64,000 bases of DNA from an uncultured Collinsella sp. (GTDB taxonomy: Bacteria; Actinomycetota; Coriobacteriia; Coriobacteriales; Coriobacteriaceae). The DNA lies in NCBI GenBank assembly GCA_900541475.1, contig UQJV01000006.1, positions 1 to 64,000 of the forward strand, in the 5' to 3' direction. A program made the translations under genes and the position numbers. The notes beneath the pieces are model-generated. The model was not told the DNA's origin. It searched no databases and saw nothing but the letters and a program-made list of their open reading frames with translations. This document shows positions 1 through 9,042 of the stretch, in pieces; position 1 is the first letter of the stretch; every line of letters starts with the position of its first letter.

Positions 1-138
1 CACATTAAGTGCTCTCCGGCTCGTGCGGAACTCGCGATCGATGTTGCCCCATACGCCCGCCCAGGTCCTTGGGTAACGTTGCTGGACGAACGTCGCTTTT
101 CTCGTTCGCTTTTTGATCTGGAGAGCCGGGTGGGCTGA
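1..138 (+). CDS. 3' end of an unidentified gene
   Basis: The plus strand is open in frame 1 from the first base for 45 codons and stops at TGA (136-138). The C-terminal residues include RPGPWVTLLDERRFSRSLF. I do not recognise the family and the start lies outside the window. A strong hairpin 20 bp downstream (159-190) could terminate it as well as the convergent manA gene, which fits a real gene end. A short open frame can occur by chance in GC-rich DNA, so confidence is moderate. Confidence 0.45.
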   Translation, partial: HIKCSPARAELAIDVAPYARPGPWVTLLDERRFSRSLFDLESRVG

Positions 139-158
139 TAGAAAAATAGATGTGAGTA

Positions 159-190
159 GGGGCTCCCCCGCATATGGACGGGGGAGCCCC
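159..190 (-). terminator. Rho-independent terminator after manA, possibly bidirectional
   Basis: GGGGCTCCCCCG pairs with CGGGGGAGCCCC around an 8-nt loop. On the minus strand the stem is followed within about 10 nt by a run of five T (complement of 142-146). It separates manA from the convergent partial gene at 1-138. Confidence 0.8.
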
Positions 191-217
191 TTGTTGCGTT
201 TGGGTTGTTGGTGCGAT

Positions 218-1150
218 CTACAGGTGCGAGACGATCAGTTCCATCTTGCCTTCGAGGTCGATGGAGCTGACGGTGCTCGGGGCCAGCAGGTGGCTTCCCT
301 TGTGGACGGGGTCGCCGCAGATGGTGCCTTCGCCGTCGATGACTGACAGGCACATGAAGGGCCAGCGCTGGTCGAGGGTCTTGCTGCCGTCGACGCGCAC
401 GCGATCGACGGTGTAGCAGGGGTTGGACTCGAGCTCGGTCACGCCGTCGACCTCGGGCGCGGTCACCGTGCCGTCGGTCGGAGCCTGAACATCAAAGTCG
501 ATGCAATCGAGGCTCTGCTCAACGTGCAGCAGGCGCAGCTTGCCGTCGGTGCCGGGACGGTCGTAGTCGTACAGACGATACGTCACGTCGCTCGACTGCT
601 GCGTCTCCAAAATGAGCGTGCCGGTCTTGATGGCGTGCACGGTGCCGGAATCAATCTGGAAAAAGTCGCCCTTGTGGATCGGCAGCACGTTGAGCATATC
701 GTCCCAGCGGCCGTCCTCGATCATCTGTGCGGCCTCGGCGCGGTTCTTGGCACGCTGGCCGACGATGATCGTGGCGTCGGGCTCGCAGTCTAGTACATAC
801 CAGCACTCGGTTTTGCCCAGGCTGCCGTTCTCGTGCTTGGCGGCGTACTCGTCGTTGGGATGAATCTGGATCGAAAGATCGTCTTTGGCATCCAGAATCT
901 TAATGAGCAGCGGAAACTCTTTGCCCTCGCAATTGCCAAAGAGCTCGCGGTGCTCGGCCCACAGCCACGACAGCGTGTGGCCGGCGTACGGGCCCTCTGC
1001 AATCTGGCAGTCGCCGTTGGGGTGTGCCGAGATGGCCCAGCACTCGCCGATGGGACCCTCGGGAATGTCGTAGCCAAACACGGTCTCCAGCTGGCGGCCG
1101 CCCCAGATTTTCTCGTGGAAGATCGGCGTGAGTTTAATCAAATCGGACAT
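218..1150 (-). CDS. manA: Mannose-6-phosphate isomerase, class I
   Basis: This 310-residue cytosolic zinc enzyme interconverts mannose-6-phosphate and fructose-6-phosphate. The cupin zinc ligands are visible in SIQIHPND (Gln, His), in KTECWYVLD (Glu) and in GTVHAIKTGTL (His). The segment ETQQSSDVTYRLYDYDR is typical of the short ManA type found in Gram-positive bacteria. The start at MSDLIKL is chosen because GGGAG lies 8 nt upstream; an ATG two codons earlier is too close to that site. A GntR/UTRA regulator lies just upstream on the same strand with a 72-bp gap, so the two may be co-transcribed. The product could feed mannose taken up by a mannose-class PTS into glycolysis. Confidence 0.93.
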   Translation of the reverse strand: MSDLIKLTPIFHEKIWGGRQLETVFGYDIPEGPIGECWAISAHPNGDCQIAEGPYAGHTLSWLWAEHRELFGNCEGKEFPLLIKILDAKDDLSIQIHPNDEYAAKHENGSLGKTECWYVLDCEPDATIIVGQRAKNRAEAAQMIEDGRWDDMLNVLPIHKGDFFQIDSGTVHAIKTGTLILETQQSSDVTYRLYDYDRPGTDGKLRLLHVEQSLDCIDFDVQAPTDGTVTAPEVDGVTELESNPCYTVDRVRVDGSKTLDQRWPFMCLSVIDGEGTICGDPVHKGSHLLAPSTVSSIDLEGKMELIVSHL

Positions 1151-1222
1151 GTGCATACTCCCATAAGGTTGTGCGGGCGCCGCGTAAGACAGCTCAAAAC
1201 GAGCACCCACCGGATTACAAAA

Positions 1223-1942
1223 CTAGGCCAGCGTTACGTTGTGCAACTCAAAGCGGTCGCCAACGTTGCGCGAGACCGAATACTCAAAGGCGGCGCCGCT
1301 GTCCAAAAAGCCAATCTGGGTGAGCTCGAGCAGGGGAGAGCCAGGTTTGGTGTCCAGGCGATCGGCTTCTTCCTCGGTTGCTGCCACGGCGCGAATGGTA
1401 CGGTGGAAGCTCGAAATTTTCAGCCCGCATTGCTCGCGGACAAAGCGGTAGACCGATCCGTACAGGTCCTTCTTTTTAAGGCCCGGAATCAGCTCGAGGG
1501 GCATGTAGGTGTACTCGATAACGATGGGCTTCTCGTCGGCCTGACGCACGCGCACGATGTGATAGGCAAAGTCATCCTCGGCAATTCCCAGCTGGGCTGC
1601 GATGTCCGCTGGTGGATTAACAATCGAGAAATCGTAGACCACCGAGGTCACCTTCTCCCCGCGGTGCTCATATGAAAAGCCCTGGGCACGGTCGTTTTTG
1701 CCCTGGAAAAACGCCTGGCCGGGAAGTCCCGCCGTGTCCTTAACGTAGGTACCCGATCCACGACGGCTGGTAATAAGACCTTCCTCGGTGATTTGCTCGA
1801 TAGCTCGTTTGACGGTGATTTTGGAAACGCTATAGAGCTCGCAGAGCTCAACGACGGTGGGAAGCTTGTCGCCCGGTTTAAGAGCGCCATCCTCGATGCT
1901 TCGACGAATATCTGCAGCTATCGCCTCGTATTTGGGAATCAC
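1223..1942 (-). CDS. GntR-family regulator with UTRA ligand domain (HutC subfamily)
   Basis: This is a 239-residue DNA-binding repressor-type protein. Residues about 5-70 form the winged helix (KYEAIAADIRRSIEDGALKPGDKLPT, then SKITVKRAIEQITEEGLI). Residues about 85-235 form the UTRA domain, which in this subfamily binds phosphorylated sugars or similar ligands. The HutC-type ending SPLLELTQIGFLDSGAAFEYSVS is clear. It lies upstream of manA on the same strand and divergent from the ROK glucokinase, so one or both are likely targets. A weak minus-strand promoter with TATACT lies near 1980-1985. The effector cannot be deduced. Confidence 0.9.
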   Translation of the reverse strand: MIPKYEAIAADIRRSIEDGALKPGDKLPTVVELCELYSVSKITVKRAIEQITEEGLITSRRGSGTYVKDTAGLPGQAFFQGKNDRAQGFSYEHRGEKVTSVVYDFSIVNPPADIAAQLGIAEDDFAYHIVRVRQADEKPIVIEYTYMPLELIPGLKKKDLYGSVYRFVREQCGLKISSFHRTIRAVAATEEEADRLDTKPGSPLLELTQIGFLDSGAAFEYSVSRNVGDRFELHNVTLA

Positions 1943-2130
1943 GGAACCTCCTTTCCAACTTGATTGAGAATAAAAGAAAGTATAGTCAACACCTAAGTAT
2001 CTCTATTGAGTTATTGAAAAGTTCGAGAAAGATATAATTAAAAGTCGCTTCGCAAATAAAACCAGAGCGCTCTAAACTGATAAACATCCGAGCAATGCCG
2101 TGTTAAATGGTTTTTTGCATTTCCCCAGAT

Positions 2131-2168
2131 AAAACCTGCCAAAACAAACCTGTCCCTTTTTGGTAGGT
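2131..2168. repeat. Short inverted repeat carrying a GGGACAGG motif
   Basis: AAACCTGCCAAAA (2131-2143) pairs imperfectly with TTTTTGGTAGGTTT (2155-2168) around a loop that reads GGGACAGGTTTG on the minus strand. It lies about 60 bp before the glucokinase start. GGGGAC-type sequences recur in other gaps of this window (13662, 42571, 55757, 61151 and 61174), so this is probably a member of a small dispersed palindromic family. It could also act as a leader hairpin for the glucokinase. Confidence 0.45.
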
Positions 2169-2225
2169 TTTTGCCTTGGGAGCGGTACCATACAGGCAAT
2201 GTTTAAACGAGAAAGGTGGGCTCCC

Positions 2226-3179
2226 ATGGAACCTAAGCAGTACTACATCGGCATCGACGTCGGCGGCACTTCGGTTAAGGAGGGCCTGTTCGACGAGGAC
2301 GGCAACCTGCTTGCCAAGGCCAGCGTGCCCACGCCTCCTATCGTTGACGCTGCGGGCTTTGCCGCGGTGACCGAGGCTATCGACCAGGTGGTCGCCAAGG
2401 CCCAGATTCCGCGTGCCTTTGTGGCGGGCATTGGCCTGGCCGTTCCGTGCCCCATCCCGGCGTCGGGCGATGCCAAGGTCAAGGCCAACATTGCCATTAA
2501 CCTGCCCGAGCTGAGGGTCGCCATTCAGAAGCACTGCCCCGATGCGGTCGTTAAGTACGAGAACGATGCCAACGCCGCTGCCATGGGCGAGGCCTGGCTC
2601 GGCTCTGCCAAGGGCGTACAGAACGTGGTGATGGTCACCATTGGCACCGGCGTGGGCGGCGGCGTTATCGTTAACGGCGACGTGGTATCGGGCGTTGTGG
2701 GCGCCGGCGGCGAGATTGGCCACATGTGCCTGAACCCGGCCGAGGAGCGCACCTGCGGCTGCGGCGGCCATGGCCACCTGGAGCAGTATTCCAGTGCCAC
2801 CGGCGTGGTGAGCAATTACCTGGCCGAGTGCAAGAAGGCGGGCGTCGACCCCATCGAGCTCACCGGCCCCTCCGATTCCAAGGACGTGTTCCAGGCCTGC
2901 CGCGAGGGCGACAAGCTCGCGCTGGCCGCGGCCGACACCATGGCCGACTATCTCGGTCGTGCTCTGGCACTTATCGCCAACGTGGTCGACCCCGAGATGT
3001 TCCTGATCGGTGGCGGCGCCTCCGCCTCGGCCGATGTCTACCTCGACAAGGCTCGCGAGTACTTCCAGCGCTACGCGCTCTCTGCCTCGCGCGAGACGCC
3101 CATCGAGGTCGCTTCGCTCGGAAACGACGCCGGCATCATCGGTGCCGCCTACGTAGCTCTGCGCGCTGCCGGCAAATAG
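2226..3179 (+). CDS. ROK-family glucokinase
   Basis: This 317-residue cytosolic sugar kinase most likely phosphorylates glucose with ATP. The N-terminal phosphate motif YIGIDVGGTSVKEGL and the second glycine-rich motif VTIGTGVGGGVIVNGD are both present. The ROK zinc motif at about residues 175-190 reads CGCGGHGHLEQ, so His replaces the last Cys of the usual CxCGxxGCxE pattern. The sugar-binding EIGHMCLNP segment is intact. The start is set by GAAAGGTGG 7 nt upstream of ATG. There is no DNA-binding domain, so this is a kinase and not a NagC-type regulator. It is transcribed divergently from the GntR regulator. Confidence 0.9.
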   Translation: MEPKQYYIGIDVGGTSVKEGLFDEDGNLLAKASVPTPPIVDAAGFAAVTEAIDQVVAKAQIPRAFVAGIGLAVPCPIPASGDAKVKANIAINLPELRVAIQKHCPDAVVKYENDANAAAMGEAWLGSAKGVQNVVMVTIGTGVGGGVIVNGDVVSGVVGAGGEIGHMCLNPAEERTCGCGGHGHLEQYSSATGVVSNYLAECKKAGVDPIELTGPSDSKDVFQACREGDKLALAAADTMADYLGRALALIANVVDPEMFLIGGGASASADVYLDKAREYFQRYALSASRETPIEVASLGNDAGIIGAAYVALRAAGK

Positions 3180-3310
3180 CTGGTGCAAAGGGGCAGACTT
3201 CGCCCCAACACTTGCCCCAAATTATGCCGCGGCCCTTCCGTCTCAGAAGGCTCGGCATCGGCGTGCTACCATAGCTACGTCCAAGTACACATATCAAGTG
3301 GAGGATATCC

Positions 3311-4234
3311 ATGGCAAACGTTCTTGTCTTTGGTCACCAGAACCCCGATAACGACGCCATCATGAGCGCCGTCGTCCTGTCCCAGCTGCTCAACCAGGTT
3401 GAGTATGCCGGCAACACCTACGAGGCCTGCGCCCTTGGTCAGCTTCCGGCCGAGTCCGCCAAGCTGCTCGCCGACGCCGGCATCGCCGAGCCCCGCGTGA
3501 TCGAGTCCGTCGAGGCCGGTCAGCTCGTCGTCCTCACCGACCACAACGAGTCTGCCCAGTCCGTCGCTGGCCTTAAGGACGCCACGGTCTTTGGCGTTGT
3601 CGATCATCACCGCATCGGCGACTTCGAGACCGCCGGCCCGCTGCACTACATCTGCCTGCCCTGGGGCTCCAGCTGCACCATCGTCACCAAGCTCGCCGGC
3701 GTGCTCGGCGTTGAGCTTTCCGACGTCCAGGCTAAGCTGCTGCTCTCGGCCATGATGACCGACACGCTCATGCTCAAGAGCCCCACCACCACCGATGTCG
3801 ACCGCGCCGTCGCCGCCAAGCTCGGCGAGCAGGTGGGCGTCGACCCGGTCAAGTTTGGCATGGAGGTCTTCCTTACCCGTCCGTCCGGCTCCTTCACCGC
3901 AGCCGAGATGGTCGGCAACGACATCAAGATGTTCGAGCCCGCCGGCAAAAAGCTGCTCATCGGCCAGTACGAGACTGTCGACAAGACCCGCGCACTCGGC
4001 ATGATCGACGAGATTCGCGAGGCCATGCGCGCCTACGCCGCCGAGAAGGGTGCCGACGGCATTGTCCTGTGCATCACCGACATCATGGAGGAGGGCTCGC
4101 AGGTCCTGCTCGAGGGCGAGACCGAGGCTGCCCAGAAGGGCCTGGGCATTGCCGACGAGCACGATGGCATCTGGATGCCGGGCGTCCTCTCCCGTAAGAA
4201 GCAGGTCGCTGCCCCCATCATGGCCGCCTGCTAG
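3311..4234 (+). CDS. ppaC: Manganese-dependent inorganic pyrophosphatase (DHH family, type II)
   Basis: This 307-residue cytosolic enzyme hydrolyses pyrophosphate to phosphate and so drives biosynthetic reactions forward. The metal site is plain: GHQNPDNDAI near the N-terminus, then VVDHHRIGDF (the DHH signature). The C-terminal DHHA2 domain ends with SRKKQVAAPI, the substrate-binding SRKKQ motif. There are no CBS domains, so it belongs to the short unregulated form. The start has GGAGG 6 nt upstream. It stands alone, with its own hairpin terminator at 4254-4293. Confidence 0.96.
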   Translation: MANVLVFGHQNPDNDAIMSAVVLSQLLNQVEYAGNTYEACALGQLPAESAKLLADAGIAEPRVIESVEAGQLVVLTDHNESAQSVAGLKDATVFGVVDHHRIGDFETAGPLHYICLPWGSSCTIVTKLAGVLGVELSDVQAKLLLSAMMTDTLMLKSPTTTDVDRAVAAKLGEQVGVDPVKFGMEVFLTRPSGSFTAAEMVGNDIKMFEPAGKKLLIGQYETVDKTRALGMIDEIREAMRAYAAEKGADGIVLCITDIMEEGSQVLLEGETEAAQKGLGIADEHDGIWMPGVLSRKKQVAAPIMAAC

Positions 4235-4253
4235 GTTTAGTTGACCAAACGCC

Positions 4254-4293
4254 ACGACCGGATCGCGGACGCCCCGCGCTCCGGTCGTTTTTT
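4254..4293 (+). terminator. Terminator after ppaC
   Basis: ACGACCGGA pairs with CCGGTCGT around a GC-rich loop, followed by TTTTTT. It lies 20 bp past the ppaC stop codon. Confidence 0.8.
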
Positions 4294-4501
4294 GTGCACG
4301 GCGCCGCGTCGTCTCTTGGACAGGCGTGCCCGTGCCGTTGAGCAAATAATGTTCAACCTGTGGTTCCGCTTTTCGGCCACGCCTGCGTGCTTGTCGTGCA
4401 GGGTAGGCTAGATGCAAGCGTAATACGTTAGAGCGCGGCGCCGCCACTTGGGCGGGCCGTGCTTTTTTAAGACGGGAGCTTTCCCGTGAAAGGAGCCGCC
4501 C

Positions 4502-5860
4502 ATGGCAGCAACTGAGCAGCTGTTCAACGTTCGTGAGCGCAAGCGCTTTGAACGTCACGACATTTGGGAACGCATCACCGAGAACGGCACGATTTCCGCC
4601 GCCGTCATGGTCTTCGCCGCCATCGCCGCCGTCATTTGCGCCAATACCGATGCCTACGAGGCCATCCATCACTTTTTGGAGACCCCGCTGTATGTGGGTC
4701 TGGGCAACCTTACGGCCGGTCTCACCGTTGAGCTTTTCGTCAACGACTTCCTCATGGCGATTTTCTTTTTGTTGGTGGGCATTGAGCTTAAGTACGAGAT
4801 GACGGTCGGCGAGCTCAAGAATCCGCGTCAGGCCATGCTTCCCATGCTGGCGGCCGTGGGCGGCGTCGTCGTTCCCGCCTGTATCTACCTGATCTTCAAC
4901 CATGCCGGCGCCCGCAACGGTTGGGCCATCCCCATGGCAACCGATATTGCCTTTGCGCTGGGCGTGCTATCGCTTTTGGGCAATCGCGTTCCCAACGGCG
5001 TGCGCGTGTTCTTCTCGACGCTCGCCATCGCCGACGACCTCATCTCCATCGCCGCCATCGCCATCTTTTACGGTCAGAGCCCCAATCCGTTTTGGTTGGG
5101 CGCCGCCGCGCTTGTGACCTGCGCGCTCGTGTGGCTCAACAAGACGCAGCATTACCGCCTTGCCCCGTATTCGGTACTGGGTCTGCTGTTGTGGTTCTGT
5201 ATGTTCAAGAGCGGCGTGCACGCCACGCTTGCTGGCGTTATCTTGGCCTTTACCATCCCGGCCAAGTGCGGCGTCAAGCTCGATAGCCTCACCGATTGGT
5301 TGGGCGAGTGCCTGCCGCTGCTCGATGACCGCTACGACGACGAGGCACACATCCTGGGCCAGCATGACTTTACCGTCTCGACTACCAGGGTCGAGCGCGT
5401 CATGCACCGCGTGACCCCGCCGCTCATCCGCATGGAGCGTCTGATCTCCACGCCGGTCAACTTTGTGATTCTGCCGATCTTTGCGTTCGTGAACGCGCAG
5501 GTTCGCCTAGTGGGCGTGGACATGAGCACGCTGCTCACCGACCCGGTGACGCTCGGCGTGTACTTTGGCATGCTGCTGGGCAAGCCGATTGGTATCTTTG
5601 GCATGACGTTTGCCCTGGTTAAGCTCAAGATCTCCGAGCTGCCGCACAATGTCAACTGGCACATGATTGCCGGTGTGGGCATTCTGGGCGGTATCGGCTT
5701 TACGATGTCGATCCTCATCAGCGGCCTTGCCTTCCCGACGGCCCAGTTTGAGGTTCTGGCTGCCAAGGCCGCCATCCTTGCCGGTTCGGTCACCGCTGCC
5801 GTGCTCGGCATGATCTACATGAGCGTGGTCTGCAAACACCCCGCGCCCAAGAACGAGTAA
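4502..5860 (+). CDS. nhaA: Na+/H+ antiporter NhaA
   Basis: This 452-residue inner-membrane antiporter exchanges internal sodium for protons. About 12 hydrophobic segments can be counted. The functional aspartates are in MATDIAFALG and IADDLISIAAIAIFYG, the NhaA TM4/TM5 signatures that bind sodium and protons. The protein is longer than the 388-residue E. coli form because of a soluble loop at about residues 255-310 (KLDSLTDWLGECLPLLDDRY). The ATG follows AAAGGAG. The 205-bp leader after the ppaC terminator contains a GC-rich palindrome near 4437-4447 but nothing I can assign as a riboswitch. Confidence 0.95.
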   Translation: MAATEQLFNVRERKRFERHDIWERITENGTISAAVMVFAAIAAVICANTDAYEAIHHFLETPLYVGLGNLTAGLTVELFVNDFLMAIFFLLVGIELKYEMTVGELKNPRQAMLPMLAAVGGVVVPACIYLIFNHAGARNGWAIPMATDIAFALGVLSLLGNRVPNGVRVFFSTLAIADDLISIAAIAIFYGQSPNPFWLGAAALVTCALVWLNKTQHYRLAPYSVLGLLLWFCMFKSGVHATLAGVILAFTIPAKCGVKLDSLTDWLGECLPLLDDRYDDEAHILGQHDFTVSTTRVERVMHRVTPPLIRMERLISTPVNFVILPIFAFVNAQVRLVGVDMSTLLTDPVTLGVYFGMLLGKPIGIFGMTFALVKLKISELPHNVNWHMIAGVGILGGIGFTMSILISGLAFPTAQFEVLAAKAAILAGSVTAAVLGMIYMSVVCKHPAPKNE

Positions 5861-5947
5861 GAGCGCGAAAACTGGCTCCAGAACCGGTTTGGATGCGTTC
5901 GAAACTCGGATCCGAGCGCTACTGGCCCCCTGCCAGATACCCCCCCG

Positions 5948-6175
5948 TGGTCAAAAAACGCCGTTTGTGAGTACTGTCACAAACGGCGTATCATTTTAGG
6001 TGCGGAAAATAATGAACAAATTTATAAGAACTGTACGTTAATGAGTGACCATCGACTTCCAATTTGGCGCTAGCTGACGGTGATTAGGGAGTTTCAAGTC
6101 GAGTTTTGCCGATTTCGACCAAGAAACGCTGCTACTAAAAAGGTGACAGTACTCATATTTGCCCTTTTTTGGCCA
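5948..6175. repeat. 228-bp noncoding element with terminal inverted repeats (copy A)
   Basis: The element starts TGGTCAAAAAA and ends TTTTTTGGCCA. In each end, a conserved TGAGTACTGTCAC begins exactly 20 bp in from the tip. A related 217-bp copy lies at 20487-20703 with the same layout and a similar interior. The left end also contains a perfect hairpin (ACGCCGTTTGTGA with TCACAAACGGCGT, 5958-5989) flanked by an A-run and a T-rich stretch, which may terminate nhaA. There is no coding capacity. It resembles a MITE or similar dispersed element. Confidence 0.7.
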
Positions 6176-6234
6176 CAAGCCCTAAAACAAGCCTCGCCAG
6201 GGTCGGGAAACGGGCCAAATGCCGGCCTCGAGGC

Positions 6235-6489
6235 TTATTCCACGGTGCCGTAGACGGCGCCCCAGCCGTGGGCGGCCAAGGCGGAGTTGAGCTGGTCGCA
6301 AAGCGATTGGCGGTCGTAGTAGCCGGGCGGCAAAAGGTTCACGATTTCCATGAGGTCGGGTGCCAGGTCCAAGATTTCGGCCTGTACGATGAGATCCAGG
6401 CGGTCGATGGCGTGGCGGTCGTAAAATAGCCCGTCGACCAGGCGCTGTAGGTCGCCGAATTCTTCGGCCTGGAACGATCCGTACTCCAT
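6235..6489 (-). CDS. Small conserved-type hypothetical protein
   Basis: This 84-residue acidic cytosolic protein begins MEYGSFQAEEFGDLQRLVDG and is predicted mostly helical. It has no signal peptide, membrane segment or motif I can name. The start is well supported: AAGGAGG lies 6 nt upstream of the ATG. It sits between repeat element A and the divergent aminotransferase gene, on its own. Coding seems real because of the strong ribosome-binding site. The function is unknown. Confidence 0.7.
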   Translation of the reverse strand: MEYGSFQAEEFGDLQRLVDGLFYDRHAIDRLDLIVQAEILDLAPDLMEIVNLLPPGYYDRQSLCDQLNSALAAHGWGAVYGTVE

Positions 6490-6639
6490 AGTGCCTCCTT
6501 GGGCGCCCCACGCCGGCATGCGCGGCGATTCGTAATTTATTGCGATGGACTTAATCTATCACGGCTTCATACCGTTGCGGCGGTGGCGGTCTATACTTAG
6601 ACGAACTGCAACGTACTGCTTCGCGAAAGGTCGCACCCC

Positions 6640-7944
6640 ATGCAGACGATCTACCAGAAGATGGAAACCACCGAACTCGATGCCGCCATCGAGGCACTCA
6701 AAGCCGAGGTCGCCGAGGTCAAGGCCAAGGGCCTGGCGCTCGACATGGCCCGCGGCAAGCCGTCGCCCTCCCAGGTTGACATCTCTCGACCCATGCTCGA
6801 TATCCTCAATGCCGATGCCGATCTGCACGACGGCAACGTCGACTGCTCCAACTACGGCTGTTTTGAGGGCATTCCCTCGGCGCGCAAGCTGGCGGGGGAG
6901 TTCCTGGGTTGCCCCGCCGAGCAGACGCTCGTACTGGGTTCGTCGAGCCTGCTGATCGAGCACGATATCGCCGGCATGTTCTGGCGCTGCGGCTCGTGCG
7001 GTAGCGAGCCTTGGGAGGCTTATGAGGCCGCACATGACGGCAAGAAGGTCAAGTTCCTGTGCCCTGTTCCCGGCTACGACCGCCACTTTGGCATCACTGC
7101 CGACTTGGGTATCGAGAATGTCCCCGTCGCGATGACCGACAACGGCCCCGACATGGACGAGATCGAGCGCTTGGTTGCCGCCGACGACTCCATCAAGGGC
7201 ATCTGGTGCGTGCCCAAGTATTCCAACCCCACGGGCATCACCTTTAGCGAGGACACCGTGCGTCGCCTGGTCGAGATGCCCACGGCCGCGCCCGATTTCC
7301 GCATCTTCTGGGACAACGCCTACTGCGTGCACGACCTGTACGACGAGACCGACGAGCTCGCCAACATCTTTGATCTCGCTCGCGCGGCGGGCACCGAGGA
7401 CCGCGTGGTGGCCTTTGCCTCGACGTCCAAGATCACCTTCCCGGGCGCCGGCATCGGCTTTATCGGTGCGAGCCCCGCGGTTATCGCGGAGTTCTCCAAG
7501 CGCCTGAAGGCCGGCCTTATCAGCGCCGACAAGCTCAACCAGCTGCGCCACGTACGCTTCCTTCCCACCATCGAGGCGGTCAAGGAGCACATGAAAAAGC
7601 ATGCCGAGTTCCTGCGTCCGCGCTTTGAGGCCGTCGAGCACAAGCTCACCGAGGGCTTGGGCGACACAGACTGTGCCACCTGGACGCACCCCCGCGGCGG
7701 CTACTTTGTAAGCTTCGATGGTCCCGAGGGCTCGGCCCAGAAGGTCGCCGCGCTTTGCGCCGACCTGGGCGTCAAGCTCACGCCGGCCGGTGCTACCTGG
7801 CCCTATGGCAAGGACCCGCGCGACACCAACATCCGCATCGCGCCGAGCTATCCCACGGTCGAGGACCTGGAGGCCGCGCTCGATGTGCTGGTGCTGGCTG
7901 TGAAGCTGGTCGCTGCCGAGCTTGCGCGTGCCGAGCGCGCCTAA
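6640..7944 (+). CDS. Class I-type aminotransferase (aspartate aminotransferase AspT-like)
   Basis: This 434-residue pyridoxal-phosphate enzyme probably transfers the amino group between aspartate and 2-oxoglutarate. It belongs to the divergent group that includes the Corynebacterium AspT type, shown by DMARGKPSPSQVDISRPML near the N-terminus, CVPKYSNPTGITFSED in the middle and FASTSKITFPGAGIGF, whose lysine should bind the cofactor. The ending NIRIAPSYPTVEDLEAAL is also typical of this group. Assignment to aspartate rests on family resemblance; other acidic or branched substrates are possible. The ATG follows CGAAAGG at a good distance. It is followed 51 bp later by the STAS gene. Confidence 0.85.
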   Translation: MQTIYQKMETTELDAAIEALKAEVAEVKAKGLALDMARGKPSPSQVDISRPMLDILNADADLHDGNVDCSNYGCFEGIPSARKLAGEFLGCPAEQTLVLGSSSLLIEHDIAGMFWRCGSCGSEPWEAYEAAHDGKKVKFLCPVPGYDRHFGITADLGIENVPVAMTDNGPDMDEIERLVAADDSIKGIWCVPKYSNPTGITFSEDTVRRLVEMPTAAPDFRIFWDNAYCVHDLYDETDELANIFDLARAAGTEDRVVAFASTSKITFPGAGIGFIGASPAVIAEFSKRLKAGLISADKLNQLRHVRFLPTIEAVKEHMKKHAEFLRPRFEAVEHKLTEGLGDTDCATWTHPRGGYFVSFDGPEGSAQKVAALCADLGVKLTPAGATWPYGKDPRDTNIRIAPSYPTVEDLEAALDVLVLAVKLVAAELARAERA

Positions 7945-7995
7945 CGCGCGGCTTCCCGTACTATCCGCACTTTCGATACGTAAAGGAGCGTATAC

Positions 7996-8310
7996 ATGGA
8001 TTTGGGTATTTCCACCAACCCCACGCCAGAGCTCTATACCATTAAGGTAACCGGCGAGATTGATATCTCCAATGCCGATAGTCTGCGCAACGCCATCGAC
8101 TTGGCGCTCGAGCAGCCCACCGAGGCCGTTGAGCTCGACTTTGCCCAGGTGAGCTACATTGATTCGACGGGCATTGGCGTGCTCGTGGGCGCCGCGCACC
8201 ACGCGGTCGACCACGGCAAGCGCTTTAGCTGCACCAATGTGCAGCCCCCGGTGATGCGCGTGGTTCAGCTGCTGGGCGTCGACCAGGAGATCTCGATCAC
8301 GGCGGCATAA
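7996..8310 (+). CDS. STAS-domain anti-sigma-factor antagonist
   Basis: This 104-residue single-domain cytosolic protein has the SpoIIAA/RsbV fold. The phosphorylation-loop signature VSYIDSTGIGVLVG is intact, with Ser as the likely regulatory phosphate acceptor. Proteins of this kind bind an anti-sigma kinase when unphosphorylated and release a sigma factor. No partner kinase or sigma gene lies next to it. It is preceded by AAAGGAG and lies between the aminotransferase and the Tat genes; a shared transcript with the latter is possible but unproven. Confidence 0.9.
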   Translation: MDLGISTNPTPELYTIKVTGEIDISNADSLRNAIDLALEQPTEAVELDFAQVSYIDSTGIGVLVGAAHHAVDHGKRFSCTNVQPPVMRVVQLLGVDQEISITAA

Positions 8311-8463
8311 GCCCTGCCCCAAAAGGGGCGTGCCGTTTGGCATATGTTTGTGATGCGCTCGGACGTTTTGGCGTCCGGGCGCTATACTTGACCGAATGAA
8401 TAGACGAGTTCCGGCCGAATGGCGCGGTGCGGGCTCGACTCACATCGAGCCTTGGAGGTATGT

Positions 8464-9042
8464 GTGTTTGGTATTGGAGAGGGTGAGCTCGCGATCATCG
8501 TGGTCTTCGGCTTTTTGCTGTTTGGCCCGGATAAGCTCCCGCAGATGGGCCGCACAATCGGCCGTGCCATCCGTCAGTTCCGCGAGACGCAGGAAAAGAT
8601 GACGGCCGTTGTTCAGTCCGAGATTATCGATCCGGTAAGCGAGGCCGCGTCGGCCCCGGTCAAGCCCAAGAAGGCTGCCGTCGATGATGATTCCGATGCG
8701 GACGAGGATGCCGTCGAGACGGCTGCGCCCGCAAAGAAGGAGACCTTTGCCGAGCGCCGTGCCCGCCTTGCCGCCGAGAAGGCCGCGAGCGAGGGTGCCA
8801 TCGAGGGCGAAGGCGCTGCTGATGAGGCCGAGAGCGCCGAGCCCGCCAAGGCCGAGCCTGCTGCCGCCGCCGAGCCTGAGCCTGCTGCAGAGCCGGAGCC
8901 CGAGCCGGCAGAGCCCACGACGGCTGACCTCTACGCCCGTCGTCCCCGTAAGCGCAAGGCCGTCGTCGACCAGCTCGCTCGCGAGCTCGAGGCCGAGGAC
9001 GACGCTGCTGCCGCCGACGCCCCGAAGGGAGGCGATGAGTAA
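8464..9042 (+). CDS. Sec-independent translocase protein, TatA/TatB family
   Basis: This 192-residue protein starts at GTG, chosen because GGAGG lies 5 nt upstream and because VFGIGEGELAIIVVFGFLLFGP matches the canonical TatA/B N-terminus. One membrane helix is followed by the amphipathic KLPQMGRTIGRAIRQFRET. A long charged tail rich in Ala, Glu and Pro (about residues 60-165, with repeats such as AEPEPAAEPEPEPAEP) then follows. It serves with TatC to export folded proteins carrying twin-arginine signals. The stop TAA overlaps the ATG of tatC. The length and EL motif favour TatB, but no separate TatA is present here, so one protein may do both jobs. Confidence 0.9.
   Translation: MFGIGEGELAIIVVFGFLLFGPDKLPQMGRTIGRAIRQFRETQEKMTAVVQSEIIDPVSEAASAPVKPKKAAVDDDSDADEDAVETAAPAKKETFAERRARLAAEKAASEGAIEGEGAADEAESAEPAKAEPAAAAEPEPAAEPEPEPAEPTTADLYARRPRKRKAVVDQLARELEAEDDAAAADAPKGGDE

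Noticed and set aside
4294..4501. Possible sodium or nhaA riboswitch before nhaA
   Set aside because: Only a short GC palindrome is visible and no known riboswitch core could be found.
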